A program made the translations under genes and the position numbers. A stretch of DNA of 64,000 nt. Origin: Chamaecyparis obtusa. Its lineage: Eukaryota > Streptophyta > Pinopsida > Cupressales > Cupressaceae. Below are positions 13,159 to 24,233 of the stretch, in pieces. Numbering within the stretch: the stretch's first letter is position 1; every line of letters starts with the position of its first letter. The stretch covers positions 829,001-893,000 of the forward strand of contig BSBK01001869.1 in assembly GCA_027943335.1 (NCBI GenBank). Direction: 5' to 3'. The notes beneath the pieces are model-generated. The model had not been told where the DNA came from, did no database searches, and saw only the letters and a program-made list of their open reading frames with translations.

Positions 13159-14610
13159 TGTAGACTAGGATTTGTGAGTGCACCTAAACCTGTTTTGAAG
13201 GCCAAAGACAAACAAATGTCATAGCATATTATCAAATCAAATTTAAAGGTAAACAAACTAAAATCAAAGCCACCTCAGTTTAAGCCTAAAACGGATGCGC
13301 CCATGCACCGTTTGATATGCTTGGATATAAATGGATGTGGGTGTGCAAACTCAAGCACTTAGAGCATGCAAGATAAATGATTTGAGGATCAAGAAGACCC
13401 AAAATGACACAAAATAGGTATGAGGAACCTATTTTGCCTCAAAGGCCTCAAGAACACACAAATATGCAAAGCTAAATGAAAGAACTAAGATTAAAATAAG
13501 AAATGAATCTATGTTAATCCATTTAAGCTAATTTAGATGTGATTTAAGCTTGAAAATGATCTAAAAAAGATGAGTTTATGCTTATGCTAGAATGAAAATG
13601 GCATTATAACTTTTCTATTGAGTTTGAGAGTTGAGAGATGATTTGCCTTAAGAAGTGAGGGTATTTATAGGATTTCTAAGGCTTGGGGTAGGAGGAATGA
13701 ATGGCCAGGATTGAAATCCTTAAGAGAGGCCAAGATTCACTCAAAGGGAAGCACATGGATTGTGCTAGTTCTCAGCCAATCAGGAGGTGACACATGTCAC
13801 AAGGTGAGTGGATGAAGGGAAGGGCAAAAAGGAGTCAACAAAGGGGGCTCCAAGCTCATAACTCTCCAAATAAATGCTTGTAAGAGCAATGAATGGGCTT
13901 TAAGAGGCTTTGAAGACTTTGGGGAAGCAATAAATGCTTTGTGGTTGAGATATTTGGAAGGAAAGACTTTGCCTTGGTTTAGGAAAGTCTTAAGCTTGGT
14001 TAGGATTGCACAAAGGTTTAAGGGTAGGATTAAGATTAGATTAGGACAAGAAAAGAGATTAGGATGGGTGAAAAGGGTGGATTTGAGAAGTTTCTAGAAG
14101 AGTCTAGATTTCTCCTTAGTTTCATGGAATAAAAGTTATTTATTCCAAAAGCTTAAGTCTCAGGAATATTTATTAAAATATTTTCAATAAATATGAAAAT
14201 TAAATATTTAACCTTAATTAAATATTTAACCTTGGGATTAGGGTTAGAAAAGATGGGATTAGCCTTTTAATCGAAATTAAGAAGGGATTAGAAGATTTTG
14301 GAAGAGGTTAGTGGTCTTAAGGAAATTGGCCAAGTTTGGGATAAAAAATAAATTAATAATAAATTAATTTATTTTTGAAGGTTTTTGGTCAATTTATTAA
14401 TTAAATAATTAATAAATTAGGGATAATGTCCAAATGACATTTTTAGGCTAGATTCCTTAATTAAAGATTTTTAATTAAGAGAGAGGGATTTAATGCCATA
14501 AAAATAAATTAATTAATTAAATAATTAATTAATTAATAAATGATGATGTCATCAAGGATTTTCAGAAAACAAAAATAATTTATTTTCTGAAGGATTTTTC
14601 GGTGTCTACA
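13159..14610 (-). repeat. G1 3' LTR
   Basis: 1452 bp, nearly identical to 30025-31476. On the sense strand it begins TGTAGACACC and ends TCTACA. A TATAAATA box lies at 13662-13669 (minus). Confidence 0.95.
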
Positions 14611-14626
14611 TTTTGCCCCTCTTTGA
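14611..14626 (-). promoter_or_regulatory. G1 polypurine tract
   Basis: Sense strand CAAAGAGGGGCAAAA directly before the 3' LTR (TGTAGACA), the expected plus-strand primer. It is almost the same as the tract of N2 and N3 (AAAGAGGGGCATT). Confidence 0.85.
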
Positions 14627-14702
14627 TGCGATGTCGCAAGTGGCATGGCGTCAAAGACAAGAAAATAAGATGCCGAGGCTAGAATCAGAAGAAGAGGGTA
14701 TG

Positions 14703-14825
14703 ACGCCTAGGTGGACTAGAAGAAAGAGGAACATGCCCCGGTGGGACAAAATCATGGAAGATGCGCCCAGTGGGACAGAGGAGAAAGAGGGATTACGCCC
14801 TGGGACAGAGTGTGCCCGGCGGGAC
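14703..14825 (-). repeat. Five motifs complementary to the G1 primer-binding site
   Basis: The plus strand reads GCCTAGGTGGAC (14705), GCCCCGGTGGGAC (14735), GCGCCCAGTGGGAC (14763), GCCCTGGGAC (14797) and GCCCGGCGGGAC (14814). The sense-strand primer site contains GCCCGGTGGGAC. In the sense RNA the five motifs are therefore the reverse complement of the primer site, resembling the tRNA 3' end. Four of the five are about 30 bp apart. Confidence 0.7.
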
Positions 14826-14839
14826 GAGGAAGGAAAGGC

Positions 14840-15950
14840 CTAGGAAGAAAGGGGAGATAAATAACCTCACTTCTAAGAACAAATATGGATGACATGCAAG
14901 ATGAGATGGAAATGCAAGATGCAGCTGTATGCAAAGATGCAAGATTAATCTATATGATAAATGCAAGGGACCAGATAGCTCCAAGTGCAAACGGGAGTGC
15001 ACAACCTAGATTTAATATAGCTATGTTAGAGACCTGCCAAGGATACTGGGATCACGAGGCCTGTCAACAACATCGCAGAGGACTGACGAGGACTGACGCT
15101 AAACAAACACACAGGGTTGCCCCAACATCACACATGAAGCGCAGAGGCGACATGGCGGAACCGATGCTGAAGGAACCACAAACACACAACTGACTCACAG
15201 GCAGAAGTGAAAGATCAAAAGACCTTGCCCCAGATTATCCGCACACACAGCACACCGTGATATAATGAATCATGGTGACCCTGGTGGGATAATGAGAAGC
15301 CAAAAAGATTAACAAGACCCAAAGGACAAAAATCCAATATCAAAATGATAACTCCAAAAAGACATCCTTTGCCAAGGAGAGAGATTAGGTTTGATTGATG
15401 GTGGGAAGATTGGTCGGACAGGAGGAACGATATATCCTCAAGGACCAGGATGGAAGATTAGATCAGACAAGAGGAACGATATATCCTCAAGGACCCATGG
15501 GTTGGTGAGAGAATAAGTGTAGTTGTTCACTGGCAAAAGCTGAAGTTCAAGGAATAATCAGGATGAACAAGGATAAGTTGACAATTGATGTTGCTGAAGC
15601 ACAAGGCCCGAGTGGGGCTTCAAATTTTCTGAGGCTGGGGATGGGACAAGATATTTGATCAAATGCTGCTGCAGGACGGACAAAGGTTATGTACAACAAG
15701 GAGGAACGATATGCACAAGGGATATGTACAGAAGCTCAGGATTGGGGATAGGAAGATCACACTCAGCGGGACTCTCACTAGGATGGAGACAAGAAGGATA
15801 AATACAAGGAGGATAGCGCTGTACAGGAAAGGGATAAGGATATGGTACAAGATATGGTACAAAAGCTTTGGAATAGGATATGGATTGCAGATGGGTTGGA
15901 GGAAGATGGGAGCTGAAAGGACAACTGAATAGATAAATAGCTCAGTTTAC
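14840..15950 (-). other. G1 3' non-coding region
   Basis: No domain is recognised on either strand. A block reading GAGGAACGATATATCCTCAA on the plus strand occurs twice (near 15421 and 15471), with shorter variants near 15700. The region is probably untranslated tail of the G1 transcript. Confidence 0.5.
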
Positions 15951-15952
15951 TA

Positions 15953-16027
15953 TGTTGGCGCCTGTTTGCCAGGTTTTCACCAACATACTTGTCCAAGGCG
16001 CTTGAATTGCCAAGTTTTCACCGTTGG
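15953..16027 (-). other. Two bulged AAAA hairpins in the G1 3' region
   Basis: Sense order: 16027-15993 has outer stem CCAA(C)GGTG/CGCCTTGG, AAAA bulge, inner stem CTTG/CAAG and loop GCAATT. 15985-15953 has outer stem TGTTGGTG/CGCCAACA, AAAA bulge, inner stem CCTG/CAGG and loop GCAAA. The inner stem changes by a compensatory pair (T-A against C-G). Both have a T-G pair at the same place in the outer stem. Confidence 0.75.
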
Positions 16028-16030
16028 ACG

Positions 16031-16110
16031 ATTATTTTCTCTTTCTCTTTTCTCTTTTTTTTTTTTTTTTTCTTTTTTTGCTTTTTTTGCTTTTTTGAAT
16101 GTTTTTGGAT
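16031..16110 (-). other. A-rich tract after the G1 pol stop
   Basis: On the sense strand an almost pure purine tract rich in A lies between the integrase stop (16136) and two bulged hairpins. The same order, ORF end then A-rich tract then hairpins, is seen in N2 (45270-45330) and N3 (62668-62722). Confidence 0.7.
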
Positions 16111-16135
16111 TTTTCTGATATATGCAGGATCAGGT

Positions 16136-16526
16136 TCAGGCATAGAACCTCTTCAGATGGATGATGTTGATAGGATCATTCAAGGGCTCGCCTTCTGGTG
16201 TTGATAGCTGATAGGCGCCGGAGCCGAAGGATGCGGTGACAACATAGGGGCCCAACCAAGTAGGCTCAAACTTGCCTTTCTTTTCTCTATTTGCTAGGAC
16301 CTTCTGATTTTCTTTAAAGACCATGTCACCGACCAGGAACTGTCTAGGATGGACCTTTTTGTTATAACTCCTTTTGAGTCGATTCTGGTATGCAACCAGG
16401 TGATCATAGGCTTGCTGTCTCTTTTCATCTAGCAGATCTAGCTGTGTGAGTCGGGCCACACGATAGTCTTCATTAGTTGTATAGTTCTTCATGGAGACGC
16501 GCAAGGATGGGAGCTCAACCTCGAAT
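16136..16526 (-). CDS. G1 integrase C-terminal segment, separated by the Copia insertion
   Basis: The sense strand resumes with FEVELPSLRV and continues through ARLTQLDLLDEKRQQAYDHL, YNKKVHPRQFLVGDMV, KGKFEPTWLGPYVV and LNDPINIIHLKRFYA before a stop at 16136. This is the DNA-binding C-terminal part of gypsy integrase (the GPY/F-like module is visible as EPTWLGPYVV). It belongs directly after LVYG of the pol frame ending near 19590. Nothing in the segment itself is broken. Confidence 0.9.
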
Positions 16527-19500
16527 CAACACAAGAATGATGCTCCTAATTGTGCATCTCCCCTTCTTTGTGTTGGTGAAGAGTTTTGAAAGTGAATTTT
16601 TTGTCATGTTGTGGAAAATCATTGTATATCCTATTATAATGTGACATGTCTACCTTCCCATTTCTAAAGCTTGTTGCAACCCTATGTCTATTAAGGGTTT
16701 CCAAGACTGGGAAGAAGGGTCCAAATTTCATTTTTATGATAGAACTTTTTGTGTCATATTAGTTGGTCCAAACAATGTATAGTTGTAGAAGTGTTAGTGT
16801 CTGTATTTTGAATCCAAGATTTAATGAAGAAAGACATTAGTCCTTATTTTTGAACTAGTTTTTCAAGATTTATAGAGAACTATAGTGAATGTAATTTTCT
16901 CAAGGAGATTAATACAAAATAATTGCAGGAATATTTGTGTCAAAAATCTTGTTTCCTTTTATTATTGTTTTGTTGATTTTAGGACTATTTGAGCAATTAT
17001 TGAATTTCATTTGCAAGTATCAAGTTGTATGCCATTCCATTTCTACTATTGGTTCAAGGAACTGAGTAAAATAATTCTATGATTTGATAGGATCACAAAA
17101 TATAATAAAGGATATTATAAGAATAGGGTTTTCAGGTAGAAATTGACATTTATTTACAAAGTGAGTAAATAGATCATACACTTCATTCTATCTCAGTGAC
17201 TCTGTGATAGTAACAAATGGATAAGGCACTAGTCAATATTTAAGAAGTTAGGAAAATGTTCTAATGTTGTTCATGGTTAAAACAAATAGAAAAATCTGAT
17301 TTAATCATTTACTTAAAAGGAAGAAAGGTTTAAAGAATGGTTAGCTCTTAATACTGTGATCAAATAGATTCATTGTTGGCTACTCTTAGATCTATTTTGT
17401 ATAATTCAGTAAAAGAAGTTTTATATGACTAAATATACTTTGTAGGGATTATAAACAAAGAGTTGTAAGGAAAAGTGTTAAATCCTAGGTGTACCCACCT
17501 TGTTTGTTTAGAGATAGAAGTGTAGAAGGAATTGTTTCCTTGTTAGTTGGCCCAAGGTCAAATAAAGTATTCTAAATATAGGAAATAGCTGACCCCTAGG
17601 TGTATTTTTTTTTTGTCTCTTGTTTTTTCAAAATCTGTTGAATCAGAAGCCAACAAGGAGTGTGTCCATACAATAGTTCATAAGGTATCTTTCCTATATC
17701 TTTCTTGATAAAAACTCTATTCAAGGTGTATACAACAGTGCTAACTACTTCTCTCCAATACATTTGTGCAACACCCTTTTGTATCATCAAAGTCCTAGCA
17801 CATTCAACCACTGTCCTATTTCCTCTTTTTAGCTATTCCATTCTAATGTAGTGTCCTATGAGTAGACATTTTTATTTTAATCCATTCTTCTTCAAAATAG
17901 GCAAAAAATTCATGTGATATAAATTATCCACCTCTATCTGACCTTAAGCATTTTAGACTCCCACTGGTTTCCTTTTGTACTCTTGCTTTGTAAATCTCAA
18001 GAACATATGAAAAGATTTTGATTTCTCTCTAAGAAACACAACCCCCATCATCCTTGAATAGTCATCAACAAAAAACATAAAGTACTTATCTCCATATTAA
18101 CTTTGAGTTCCCATAGGACCACATAAGTGAGTATGCACCAAATCAAGTATATTCTCAGATGTGTAGCCTTTACTACTAAATGTAGAACTAGTAGGCTTCC
18201 CAAATTGACAATCTCTAAAAATAACATTATTAGGTTTCAAAAGGTTGGGAACACCTCTAAAAACTTTATTCTTATGAACTTTGATTAGGTTATCAGAATT
18301 AACATGACAAAACCTCTTATCCCATAACCAACTATCTTCTACCTTTCCAACCAAACATTTCTTAACAGACGGATTCAAGTAGAATAAGTTACCTCTTGTC
18401 AATTCTCTAGTGGAAATCAAATTTCCTTGTTTTTTATTTGTCTTTCATATTACTTTACTAAATTCCAGATCAAATCCTTTCTGATTTAGTTAAGAAACAC
18501 TGAATAGGTTATAGTTCAACCTTGATACGTAGTAAACGTCGTCACAGTTTGTAGTGTCATTCTGTGATATTGTGCCTTTACCTTTTACCATACAGGGGAT
18601 GTCATTACCAAAATTAACTGATCCTCCATCAAATTCTTTGAGCTCAATGAATTTTCTCTTGTCACCGGTCATGTGATGTCAATTTCTCCCACATGTCATA
18701 AGCAATGTCAAGTTCTTTTACATTGATAAACTCCGCATCTGATAAGGTACTTTCTATTACTTCCATAGTTGAAGTGTGCTCTCATTTTGTCTTCAACTGA
18801 TTAGTAGACATGGTTATATTAGGAAGAACATATCTTGTAGTCAAATGATCCTAGTACTGATCACCCATTCCTTTCAAGTACAACTTCATACTTCCACACC
18901 ACACTAGGTAACTATCCTTGTTGAACTTAGGAACTTCCTTTCTCATCATCTTGTTAGGATATTTTAATCAGGCTATTAAACTTCTTCTCCAAGGACCAAA
19001 TATATGATACCAATTTTTAACTTTACTGTGATGAGATTAATGAGAGATGGGGTGAATTAGTAATCTACCGATTTAAATATTTAAAAACTTTTTACTTAAC
19101 CAATAAAGAAGCAACTCAAAAATTAAATGTAAATGTGCAACCATAAAACATCCAACACAAAGACACAATATTTTTGGTATTGTGGAAACCCAAATTAAGG
19201 AAAAGCCATGGTAGAGATGACACACAAATTTTTACTCTTTTGAAGTACAACCTATTAACGGCTTTACCCTGTGGAAGGCATATACATATACATGACAAAA
19301 TATAACCTTGTGAGAGGCTTTACCTAAAGTTCATAACAATATTGTACCTTGAGAGAGGTAGCCTTGTGAGAGGACCTGTAACACTTATTATAGTGCCACC
19401 ATACATGATTTGCAATACAATAAAAATCTATTAGGATCTACCTCACTTGAGGATTTCTAGTACTCTATTGTAGTTGTTAGGTTACAACATGTAAGAATGA

Positions 19501-19577
19501 TTTGTGAAATAATAACTTCCTTTTCTTGATCAGATCCTCTATAGCTCAAACAAAATTCTTCACATTTATCTCTAACA
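16527..19577 (-). mobile_element. Decayed Copia retrotransposon fragment inside the G1 integrase
   Basis: The high-coordinate edge on the sense strand is TGTTAGAG (from 19577), a typical Copia LTR start. TTGGTATCA near 19012 resembles the usual Met-tRNA primer site, so 19577 to about 19020 is probably a 5' LTR. Then come gag remnants (18960-18690: KEVPKFNKDSYLVW, later VKELDIAYDMWEKL, with stops) and the protease/pre-integrase region (18672-18490: MTGDKRKFIELKEFDGG). Further pre-integrase (18420-18097: DSWLWDKRFCHVNSDNLIK) and integrase (17811-17596: YWREVVSTVVYTLNR, PYELLYGHTP) follow. RT, RNase H and a matching 3' LTR are absent. No target duplication was found at 16527/19577, so the 3' half was probably lost by deletion. 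Confidence 0.75.
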
Positions 19578-22259
19578 CTTAGTTGGACCACACCTTCCAT
19601 CTCCGGCACCATATACAAGGGAGTATGGGGTGGTGCCTGTGGGAGTGCGATAAGAAGTGCGGTAGGCCCAAAGGGCAGGATTGATTTGGAGGTGCCAGTC
19701 ACGTCCAGAATCATTGACAACCTTCTTGAGGATTTTCAAGATAGTTTTGTTAGTTGCCTCAGCTTGGCCATTTCCTTGAGGGAAATATGGACTGGAGAAA
19801 CGGTGATGGATGTGGAGTCTGGCACATAGATCATCCACATGCTGGTTTTCAAAAGGTGTGCCATGGTCTGTGAAGATGGTAGATGGTATGCCGAAGCGGC
19901 AAATGATATGGTAGAGGATGAACTTGGATATTTGGATGCTAGTAGTTAGGGTGAGCGGAATCGCTTCAACCCATTTGGTAAAGTACTCTGTGGCTGTTAT
20001 GATATACTTGTGTCCATCCAAAGAGATGGGGGTGATCAAGCCAACGAGGTCGAGGCCCCAACATGAAAAAGGCCACGGTGGTGCAATAGGTTGTAGATCC
20101 TGTGCTGGTGCATGTATCAAATTGGCATGCTGTTGACATGGGAGACATTTCTTGACAAATTCACACGCATCATGTTCCATTGTTGGCCAATAATATCCAA
20201 CTCTAAGCAGCTGCTTTGCTAGAACCATGCCACTCGTGTGGGCACCGCAAATTCCAGCGTGAACTTCTTGTAAGGCCAGGATGGCCTCGTTTGAGTCTAA
20301 ACATCTAGATAGGACATTATGATACCCGCGACGATATAGGGTGTTGGCTACAAGAGTGTAGCGGGAAGCTCTGCGAATAAGGTTTTGGCGTTGGTTATTG
20401 GTGAGATGGGGAGATATGATACCATTTTTTAGATATGCATGGATGTCGTGGTACCATGGGGATTGAGGACCAACCAAGACACACACCATGTCTGCATGGG
20501 TGTTCTCATAAGCTGGTGAATGTAGCTGCTCGACTAGAAATTCATACTGTGATGCATCTCGTGGTATTTCCAATAAGGATCCGATGGTTGCCATTGCATC
20601 TGCTGCTTTGTTTTGAAGTCTTGGGATCTGATTGAATTGTAGATGTAGGAAATGCTCTTTCAGTTTATCCACCAGTTGCTTGTAGGGTAGCAATTTGTCG
20701 TCCTTTGTCTGATACTCATCAAGGACTTGTTTGATAATCAGCTGTGAATCTCCAAATACTTGTAATTCTGTGATGTTCCATTGGATAGCTGTTTTGAGAC
20801 CTAAGATGAGTGCCTCATATTCTGCAATATTGTTGGTACAGGGGAATCCCAACTTGAATGATTTTGGAATATAGTCACCTTGAGGTGTGACGAATAGGAT
20901 TCCTGCCCCAGAGCTATGGGATGTGTTGGAACCATCAAAGTATAGTTTCCACAGGGGCTGCTCTTCAATCATGCATAAATGTTCATCGGGGAATTCCATG
21001 ATTAGTGGATAGGCATCCACCAGTGGTGCTTCTGCTAGTTGATCAGCAATGACTTGCCCTTTGATTGCTTTGCGATCTACATACTGAATGTCAAATTCGC
21101 TGAGTAACATGACCCATTTTTCCATACGGCCTGTGAGGGTTGTCTTTGATAACAGATACTTAAGAGGGTCCACCTTTGATATGAGCTTGATTGTGTGGCT
21201 AAGCATGTAATGTCTAAGTTTTTGAGTGGCAAAGACCACTGCTAAGCATGCTTTCTCCATGGGTGAATAGTTAAGCTCATAGCCCACAAGAGTGCGACTG
21301 ATGTAGTAGATAGCTCGTTCTCTATTTTCATCATCATGCTGTGCTAGGAGTGCCCCTAGTGCTGTAGCTGTTGTTGAGATGTAAAGGATGAGTGGGCATC
21401 CTGAAACCGGTGGTACTAGGATTGGAGCGTTAGCTAGATACTCCTTGAGCTTATCAAAGCTTCTTTGACATATGGGATCCCACTTGAAGTTGGTGTCTTT
21501 GCATAAGAGATGTGAGAATGGTTGGCACTTATCCGCTAGCTGAGAGATGAATCGCCGAACTAATTGAAGTTTGCCCTGTAGGCTTCTGAGCTGTTTGAGA
21601 TTTCTTGGTGGAGGCATCTCTGTTATTGCTTTTACCTTTTTAGGATCGATCTCTATGCCTCGTCTAGAGACGATGAAGCCTAGAAGCTTGCCAGATGTAA
21701 CACCAAAGACACATTTCTTAGGATTAAGCTTTAAGCCATAATGATTCAGACGATCAAACACACGTTCTAGGATGTTGAGGTGTTCATCTCTTGTTTTGGA
21801 TTTTGCAAGGATATCATCCACATAGTCTTCAAGGATCTTGTGGATCATGTCATGGAAGATCGCTGTCATTGCTTGCTGATATGTTGCTCCTGCATTCTTT
21901 AGCCCAAATGGCATCATGTTGTAGCAAAAGGTACCCCATGGGGTTGTGAATGCTGTTTTATGTTGATCTGCTTCTGCTATATGAATCTGATTGTAGCCTG
22001 AAAAGCCATCCATGAGTGATAGCATCTCATGACCCGCTGTGAGGTCTACGATCATGTCTATGTTTGGCAATGGGAAGTCATTCTTAGGACATGCCTTGTT
22101 CAAGTCCCTGAAATCAGTACAGATTCTGATGTCGCCAGAAGGCTTTGTGACTGGCACCATGTTAGAGATCCACTCTGAATAATCTATTGCTCTGATGATC
22201 TTAGCTTGGAGGAGCTTCTCAAGCTCTGCTTTGACGAGCAATGCTACCTTTGGATGCAT
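19578..22259 (-). CDS. pol: G1 pol: reverse transcriptase, two RNase H domains, integrase catalytic part
   Basis: Residues counted from the Met at 22259. RT: TDFRDLNKACPKNDFPLP (48-65), Asp84 in LMDGFSG, YVDD at 146-149. RT-linked RNase H (about 286-415) has lost the first Asp (LYISTTATALGALLAQ). A second, archaeal-type RNase H follows with D442 (YFDGS), E480 (NNIAEYEAL), D504 (GDSQLI) and D554 (NKAADAMA), diagnostic of the Tat lineage. Integrase: HHCC zinc finger (H667, H674, C705, C708) and D737, D798, E834 with D,D35E spacing. The frame loses similarity at LVYG (residue 884), where a 3-kb Copia fragment is inserted; a stop of foreign origin follows. The rest of integrase resumes at 16525. 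Catalytic residues of RT, the second RNase H and integrase are kept. Confidence 0.95.
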
Positions 22260-22271
22260 TTTCCTTAGCTT

Positions 22272-24206
22272 CTACTTCACTGGCTTGACGTTTGGATCTA
22301 CTGATAGGTGATGAACAACAAGGTTTGGATCAAGCCCAGGCATGTGGGCGTATGACCATGCAAAGTTGACGATGGATTCCTTGAGCAAGGCGCTGAGAGC
22401 GATTTCTTCTCCTTCTGTTAGGTTGACTGCAATGTAGGTGATCCTTGGACATTCTTCTGTTCCCAAGTTGATTGGCTTGGTTTCCTCTATGATGATCGGC
22501 GACTGCTCTGGTCTATAATCTTGGATAGGGGGAAGAGGCAAGGCTTCATCTTCTAGCGCCTGAATTGCCAGGTTTTCACTAGAAGATACACCCTTTGTTT
22601 TTACTATTTTGGAATCAGAATGTGCCCCAAGGGGGTTTTCACATAAAGACTCATGATGTTCTCTTGCTATTTCATTTTTGCGACTAAAGCTTGCCTCTTC
22701 CCCAAAATATCCTTTTGGGTGAAGCTGATAGACAGAGGTTGATGTTGGATCCTGATTGCTTGCTGGACCTAATGCCCCCATGAATTCTAGGAGTGCTTGT
22801 GCGCTTTGGAACTCATCGATGTGTGCGATGCTTGGTTGGTCCCAATCTATGAGGTCGGGGTTTGTGAGGGGAAGATCTATGAGGTTAATGGAGAGTTGTT
22901 GGAGGACAGAGGTCCCCAGGAGGGTGTCGTCGGCAAAGATATCGTCGTAGGATCGGATGTCTTTCTCTTCGGGGATGTCTTCGATTTCCACGAGGTCATC
23001 CTGGCTATTCGAAAAGTTCACGTTGGTCATGTTAGTGTCCGCAGTTATGGTATTGGGCTCTTGTTCAAGCAGGCGAGGGGTATTAAAGCCAAGTCCTTGC
23101 TGTTCTGGATTTTGGGATGGTATGATAGGAAACAAATTTCCATCCTCTTGTGGTCCTAGACCACCACCTTGATAATTATAGTGTTCTGTGACATTCTTGT
23201 AGGGGATTGGATATTTCTCTTTGAAGTACTCAAGAAGTTGTGTGTCACATGATGGGGGATCTTTGTATAACCATTTGTTAATATCTGGATCCATTTCTTT
23301 GCTGTTGATGTTGCCATGAGACTCAAAAGTCATGTTTCCGATTTGCTTGAGCTTATAATGTTCCTCAACAGGCTTGTTTTGACAACTTGGGCGCCCTTGA
23401 GTATGTGGATCACGTGGAAGAGCTCCTACAGCAAATGCATCACTGAGGCTGTACTCGCCACAACCCTGGTTGTTGATCTTGATGGATGATAAGGTGGAAG
23501 AGAGGATGGTCTCTGGATCGTGATGGGATCGGGATGAGCTAGCAATAGAAGTACCAATATCAGTTCCAGGACAATGAGTAGAATGAGGGAAAGATGTTTC
23601 CATCGCAAGGCAGTATGCGAAGGGGTTAGGGTCAGCGTGGATGGTAACCTCAGTGCCTTGATGTGGAAACTTGATGCACTGATGGTAAGTAGATGGTACG
23701 GCCTTAATGGAATGGATCCATGGACGACCGAGGAGGATATTGAACGGTAGGTCAAGATCAACAACGTGGCAGAGAGTATCTTGCGTTGCTGGGCCTAGCT
23801 GGATAGGCAAAGTCATAGTACCTTCAGAGGTACGCTCCAAGTTATCATATGCTTTGATAGTGATTTGCTCATGTTGTATGTCGGCCTCCGTGAACCCGAT
23901 CTTCTTGATGAATTTTAATGTGCACAAGTTGAGGGCTGAGCCATTATCCACTAGAACTCGTTTGATGGCAAAATCTCTGACCATGACAGCAATGCGGAGA
24001 GGGAGAGTATGGTCAGGAGCGACATCTGGTATATCAGATTCTTTGAAGGATAAGGCACATGCTGCTGATAGGTGTCCCACAAGAGTTTCAAACTGAGTTT
24101 TGTTAATATCCGTGGGGACATGGCCTTCTTTTAGAGCTTTGTCTAGGATCTCCTGATGGATGGGTGATGTGCGGAGCAAATCCAAGATAGATATTTGGGC
24201 TGGCAT
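22272..24206 (-). CDS. G1 protease and protease-RT linker
   Basis: This frame is the same as gag, separated from it by a TAA. It starts with PAQISILDLLRTSP, a conserved Tat/gypsy segment after gag, then the retropepsin active site VDNGSALNLC (residues 85-95; D-N-G-S instead of the usual D-[ST]-G) and LGRPWIHSIKAVPSTYHQ. A long acidic linker of about 400 residues leads to NLTEGEEIALSALL and the start of RT, where TAG at 22272-22274 breaks KPVK/KLRKMHP. The TAG is one C-to-T step from CAG. In Ogre relatives the pro-pol junction can hold an intron or stop, so a programmed break is possible. Two bulged hairpins sit in the linker (22548-22587, 22620-22644). Confidence 0.8.
   Translation of the reverse strand: MPAQISILDLLRTSPIHQEILDKALKEGHVPTDINKTQFETLVGHLSAACALSFKESDIPDVAPDHTLPLRIAVMVRDFAIKRVLVDNGSALNLCTLKFIKKIGFTEADIQHEQITIKAYDNLERTSEGTMTLPIQLGPATQDTLCHVVDLDLPFNILLGRPWIHSIKAVPSTYHQCIKFPHQGTEVTIHADPNPFAYCLAMETSFPHSTHCPGTDIGTSIASSSRSHHDPETILSSTLSSIKINNQGCGEYSLSDAFAVGALPRDPHTQGRPSCQNKPVEEHYKLKQIGNMTFESHGNINSKEMDPDINKWLYKDPPSCDTQLLEYFKEKYPIPYKNVTEHYNYQGGGLGPQEDGNLFPIIPSQNPEQQGLGFNTPRLLEQEPNTITADTNMTNVNFSNSQDDLVEIEDIPEEKDIRSYDDIFADDTLLGTSVLQQLSINLIDLPLTNPDLIDWDQPSIAHIDEFQSAQALLEFMGALGPASNQDPTSTSVYQLHPKGYFGEEASFSRKNEIAREHHESLCENPLGAHSDSKIVKTKGVSSSENLAIQALEDEALPLPPIQDYRPEQSPIIIEETKPINLGTEECPRITYIAVNLTEGEEIALSALLKESIVNFAWSYAHMPGLDPNLVVHHLSVDPNVKPVK
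22548..22587 (-). other. Bulged hairpin with AAAA bulge, 11-bp outer stem
   Basis: On the sense strand: an 11-bp outer stem (ATCTTCTAGTG with CGCTAGAAGAT, one T-G pair), an AAAA bulge on the 5' side, an inner 4-bp stem CCTG/CAGG and the loop GCAATT. It is the same design as the hairpins at 15953-16027, 45336-45459 and 62534-62662, but located inside the protease-RT linker frame. Confidence 0.75.
22620..22644 (-). other. Bulged hairpin with AAAA bulge, second copy in the linker
   Basis: Sense strand: outer stem ATGTG/CACAT, AAAA bulge, inner stem CCCC/GGGG, loop CTT. A plain hairpin without the AAAA bulge (CCCAAAA/TTTTGGG) follows at 22697-22724. Confidence 0.6.
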
Positions 24207-24233
24207 GTTCCCAAGATGCTCTATGATATTGTA

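Noticed and set aside
19120..19390. Repeated CCTTGTGAGAGG phrases in the Copia LTR as further members of the AAAA-bulge hairpin family
   Set aside because: A small CCT/AGG stem with AAA before it can be drawn, but the outer stem does not form; similarity is too weak.
16527..19577. Complete nested Copia element with two LTRs
   Set aside because: A 5' LTR-like end is visible but no matching sequence at the other edge and no target duplication; only a truncated fragment can be supported.
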